Source of the DNA: Acidiluteibacter ferrifornacis
Lineage (GTDB): Bacteria > Bacteroidota > Bacteroidia > Flavobacteriales_E > Vicingaceae
Assembly: GCF_009909615.1 (NCBI RefSeq)
Contig: NZ_WWNE01000006.1
Span: 124,001-188,000 of the forward strand
Reading direction: 5' to 3'
DNA: 64,000 nt
Position 1 is the stretch's first letter; every line of letters starts with the position of its first letter. Below, in pieces: positions 61,331 to 64,000 of this stretch. The notes beneath the pieces are model-generated. The model had not been told where the DNA came from, ran no database searches, and saw nothing but the letters and a program-made list of their open reading frames with translations. Both the position numbers and the translations under genes were made by a program.

Positions 61331-63415
61331 TTAATACGATCCATTTCTCTTTCTAACTAACCACTCTAAGGCGAGTAAACCTAAAATTAAAAAGAAAATC
61401 CATTTTAAATTTATCAACTCTGAGAGTTTTATCTGTGAGTAGGAAACTGATGTAATATCTTCCCTCGAATCTAGCTCATTCATTATTTCTTCCATTTGAT
61501 TCGGAAAATACACGGTGCCACCACCCTGACGACTCAATTCTTGCATTAATCCAAAATTAGCTTGCAGATTATTCCCCTCAACATCAATCGGCAATACAGA
61601 CAAAGTACCAGTTTCTTTTAATGCCTTTCCCGCATAATTTACAGTGGCGATATAACTATATTCCCCAACTTCTAGCTTACCTGCATTTAAATAATACTTT
61701 TGGTTAGTGGGGCTATAACTAAATGGATATTCTCGGCCGTCTTGATTCTTTAGGACAATGCTTACCTCAGCATCGTTGACCAATTCATAACTTTCATTAT
61801 ACAATTCTGCATCAAAAACAACATCTTCGTTGGCCAAAAAGTCATTTTTAGTAGTCACCCTAAACAGACTTTTATCTACTTTCAATGACAAATATTGAAC
61901 TGTCTTTCCCAACAATTCTTGAAAATTAGCCGTTGTCTGATTTCGTTCATAATCTGACAAACTCCATCTCCACAAACCTTCACCCAAAATAAAGCCCCAT
62001 TTCTGACTTTCATCTTGAATAAAAAACCACAACGGTGTTTGAGTTTCTACTTTAGAAATCTTTTGATTGAGTAGTGTAAACGATGGTTTCGTAATAACCA
62101 CATTACCAAAAGGAGCAGCTAAAGGTGGGAAATATGATAATTGCTTCCCTGTAGACTCTTCTATTTTGAATAGTGGAAATGTTGGATTCAACACACCTGT
62201 CACTTCATTGGTTTGTTTTCCTCTAGACTCTATGGTAACGCCTAACTTCAGCTCGTTGACCAAAGCAGTTGAAGTCTGATTACTAATAACGAACAAAGCA
62301 GACTTATTATTCAGCTCTGATTTAATTCGAGCCGACTGAGCTGCGCTGTTTGGAATCCCATGATAAATAATCAAATTATATGGTGCTGAGTTTCCTTTAA
62401 AATTAGATATCAACTGCACATCGACTTCGTAATTTTGATTGAGCTCAACGTTTCGTTTGATGGCTGCCACATCAGGGTGTGGAGCATTGGCCAAGATCAA
62501 AATCTTTTCCTTTCCATCTAGTACATCAATATAGATCGATTTACTATTGTTCACCGTGCTCATTTCTCCTGCAACTTCGGATAATGTAACCGTATACTTT
62601 TGCAGACCTACGGCCGTAGCTTCAAGTAAAATTGGCAACTCTTTGAAATAGTCTGCTGTTTTTATAGTCAACACATCGGAGAATACTACTTTTCCATTGT
62701 GTGAAACGTTTAATGTCGTTTTAGAGCCGTTTAACTTTTGTGCGTTTACCGCAACCGATATTGGAAATTGGTTTCCTTTAAAAGCAATTTTATTGGCAAC
62801 AACTTTACTTAGCAATAGGTCTTTATTGATGCTCGTATCTCCTAGAATTACAGAATAAATCGGGAAATTAAAATTAGACGAAACAAACAATGGATTTGAC
62901 CCCGTATTGTAGATACCATCGGAAGCCAATATTAATGCGCCTACATTTCTATTGCTATAGCGATTTTCAATGTCATCGATAACCTTGGAAATATCGGTTT
63001 GTGGTGCAGTGTAATCAATGGTTCCACCCTCTTCCAATTCATTGCCAAAGGTGTAGGCTTTTACTTCATAATTTTCACTCAACTGCTTTTTTAACTCTTC
63101 AAGTTGAGCTAAATAGTCGGTCTTGTAAAAACTAGAATCTTTATTTAATAATATACTTTGAGAGTTATCTTGCGCAAAAAGCACAATTGGTGGCTCCACT
63201 TCTCGCTCCAAATGTTTGATGTAAGGAGACAACAGTAAAAAAGCCAACACAGATACCGCTACAAAACGAAGTGCGGCCAATCCCTTCACTTGCCATCCGA
63301 CAAATTCACTATGTTTCTTATTGTTCCAATACAGAATAAAAGCATAAATACCCCCTAAGGTCAAGCAAAAAAGAATAAACCAAAGGGGGTATTTTGTAAT
63401 GATAGAAAAATCCAC
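61331..63415 (-). CDS. Membrane protein with vWA-like extracytoplasmic region
   Basis: 694 residues. Two N-terminal helices (LWFILFCLTLGGIYAFILYW and LAALRFVAVSVLAFLLLS) and one C-terminal helix (WIFFLILGLLALEWLV) anchor a large periplasmic region. The region starts IVLFAQDNSQSI, a degenerate vWA metal-site strand, and continues VGALILASDGIYNTGSNPLF, the second vWA motif; a PILLEATAVG region and an Fn3-like segment (DAELYNESYELVNDAEVSIVL) follow. The layout resembles BatA/BatB-like Bacteroidota proteins without the MoxR partner. Function unknown. Confidence 0.82.
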   Translation of the reverse strand: MDFSIITKYPLWFILFCLTLGGIYAFILYWNNKKHSEFVGWQVKGLAALRFVAVSVLAFLLLSPYIKHLEREVEPPIVLFAQDNSQSILLNKDSSFYKTDYLAQLEELKKQLSENYEVKAYTFGNELEEGGTIDYTAPQTDISKVIDDIENRYSNRNVGALILASDGIYNTGSNPLFVSSNFNFPIYSVILGDTSINKDLLLSKVVANKIAFKGNQFPISVAVNAQKLNGSKTTLNVSHNGKVVFSDVLTIKTADYFKELPILLEATAVGLQKYTVTLSEVAGEMSTVNNSKSIYIDVLDGKEKILILANAPHPDVAAIKRNVELNQNYEVDVQLISNFKGNSAPYNLIIYHGIPNSAAQSARIKSELNNKSALFVISNQTSTALVNELKLGVTIESRGKQTNEVTGVLNPTFPLFKIEESTGKQLSYFPPLAAPFGNVVITKPSFTLLNQKISKVETQTPLWFFIQDESQKWGFILGEGLWRWSLSDYERNQTTANFQELLGKTVQYLSLKVDKSLFRVTTKNDFLANEDVVFDAELYNESYELVNDAEVSIVLKNQDGREYPFSYSPTNQKYYLNAGKLEVGEYSYIATVNYAGKALKETGTLSVLPIDVEGNNLQANFGLMQELSRQGGGTVYFPNQMEEIMNELDSREDITSVSYSQIKLSELINLKWIFFLILGLLALEWLVRKRNGSY

Positions 63416-63439
63416 TATAAGATCTTATTTAGGTGCTTA

Positions 63440-64000
63440 TTAAGTCAGCATTGCGCCACATACATTGATGGTTTGCCCAGAAACGTATGCAGATAAATCA
63501 GACGCCAAGAACAAACAAACGTTGGCTACATCTTCAGTTTCACCCGGACGACCCAACGGAATACCTTTTAACCAACCTTGCATCACATCTTCTCCTAATT
63601 CTGCTGTCATTTCTGTAGCGATGAATCCTGGAGCAATGGCATTGCATCGGATATTTCTAGAACCCAACTCTTTCGCGATAGATTTAGTGAATCCAATAAT
63701 TCCTGCTTTAGAAGCGGCATAGTTCGATTGTCCTGCATTTCCATTTACTCCAACTACTGAACTCATGTTGATAATAGAGCCAGAACGTTGTTTCAACATG
63801 GTGCGCTGAACATGCTTTGTAATATTGAATACTGATTTTAAATTCACATCGATTACTTGCTGGAAGTTCTCTTCAGACATTCTCATCAACAAACCATCAC
63901 GTGTAATTCCTGCGTTGTTCACCACGATATCAATCGTTCCAAATTCTGCAACGACATCATTGATCAATTTTTCTGCTTGTGCATAATCTGCAGCATCAGA
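63440..64000 (-). CDS. fabG: 3-oxoacyl-ACP reductase FabG (5' end outside window)
   Basis: The minus frame is open from the right edge to the stop at 63440, so the N-terminal Rossmann motif is missing. The visible part starts in SDAADYAQAEKLINDVV and contains IDIVVNNAGITRDGLLMRM, the catalytic INMSSVVGVNGNAGQSNYAASKAG with Ser, Tyr and Lys, and RCNAIAPGFIATEMTAELGE, followed by SAYVSGQTINVCGAML. These are typical of FabG, the NADPH-dependent reductase of fatty-acid elongation. An internal TTG at 63967 is in frame but is not the true start. The vWA-like gene begins 24 bp downstream. Confidence 0.95.
   Translation of the reverse strand, partial: SDAADYAQAEKLINDVVAEFGTIDIVVNNAGITRDGLLMRMSEENFQQVIDVNLKSVFNITKHVQRTMLKQRSGSIINMSSVVGVNGNAGQSNYAASKAGIIGFTKSIAKELGSRNIRCNAIAPGFIATEMTAELGEDVMQGWLKGIPLGRPGETEDVANVCLFLASDLSAYVSGQTINVCGAMLT

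Overview
The window comes from a low-GC member of the Bacteroidota, most likely a free-living, Flavobacteriia-like organism. The evidence is as follows. At least four secreted proteins carry type IX secretion (T9SS) type A C-terminal sorting domains and one carries a type B (gliding-motility-associated) domain. There are two S46 dipeptidyl-peptidases, a GWxTD lipoprotein and a DUF4834 protein. CarB ends at residue 938 without its regulatory domain. The few promoters that can be proposed fit the TTG / TAnnTTTG pattern described for Flavobacterium. Most of the window is ordinary chromosome, densely packed in short operons; I see no phage, CRISPR array, tRNA, rRNA or transposase.

Layout. 1-5.8 kb (minus): a YfhO-like membrane protein (cut by the window edge), DUF4834 and carB, joined by 1-bp overlaps. 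5.9-10.5 kb (minus): a large T9SS beta-propeller protein, an uncharacterised exported protein, a YtxJ-like bacilliredoxin and a 41-residue lipoprotein. 10.6-20.1 kb (plus): ung, an Omp85-type outer-membrane protein, an L,D-transpeptidase, rmuC, a GWxTD lipoprotein, rlmB, a GT39-like glycosyltransferase and a PlsC-like acyltransferase, nearly all abutting or overlapping. 20.1-24.1 kb: a VOC protein, an SDR and a TIGR04283-type glycosyltransferase on minus, divergent from a DUF547 lipoprotein and a rhodanese; this resembles the accessory part of an arsenosugar-type cluster. 24.3-39.6 kb: a secretion and peptide-utilisation block with a second T9SS propeller protein, DPP7-like and DPP11-like S46 peptidases, a GlmU-like protein, a T9SS subtilase and a T9SS type B protein. 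Next to the type B gene lie the remnant of another T9SS gene and a hairpin-rich non-coding element.

39.7-47.0 kb (plus): two uncharacterised genes (one with an HFDIDG motif), an MscS-type channel, a serine peptidase, DUF2254 and uvrB. 47.07-47.95 kb is a non-coding array of seven repeats of about 138 bp with an internal 553-bp higher-order duplication. 48-50.8 kb (minus): dinB overlaps a membrane-anchored MutS-like ATPase, so uvrB, dinB and the MutS-like gene form a DNA-damage neighbourhood around the array. 51-57.3 kb: YceI, an NTF2-like lipoprotein, an exported unknown, tex, a lipoprotein MsrB and a glycine-rich T9SS protein. 57.3-64 kb (minus): a thioredoxin-fold protein without its cysteines, a GT-C-like membrane protein, a serine beta-lactamase-like hydrolase, a vWA-like membrane protein and fabG (cut by the right edge).

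I do not see a clear, self-contained novel system. The items most worth a second look are the tandem repeat array between uvrB and dinB, the eroded T9SS gene beside the structured repeat at 36.9-37.4 kb, the membrane MutS-like protein coupled to dinB, the cysteine-less thioredoxin, and the HFDIDG gene pair.
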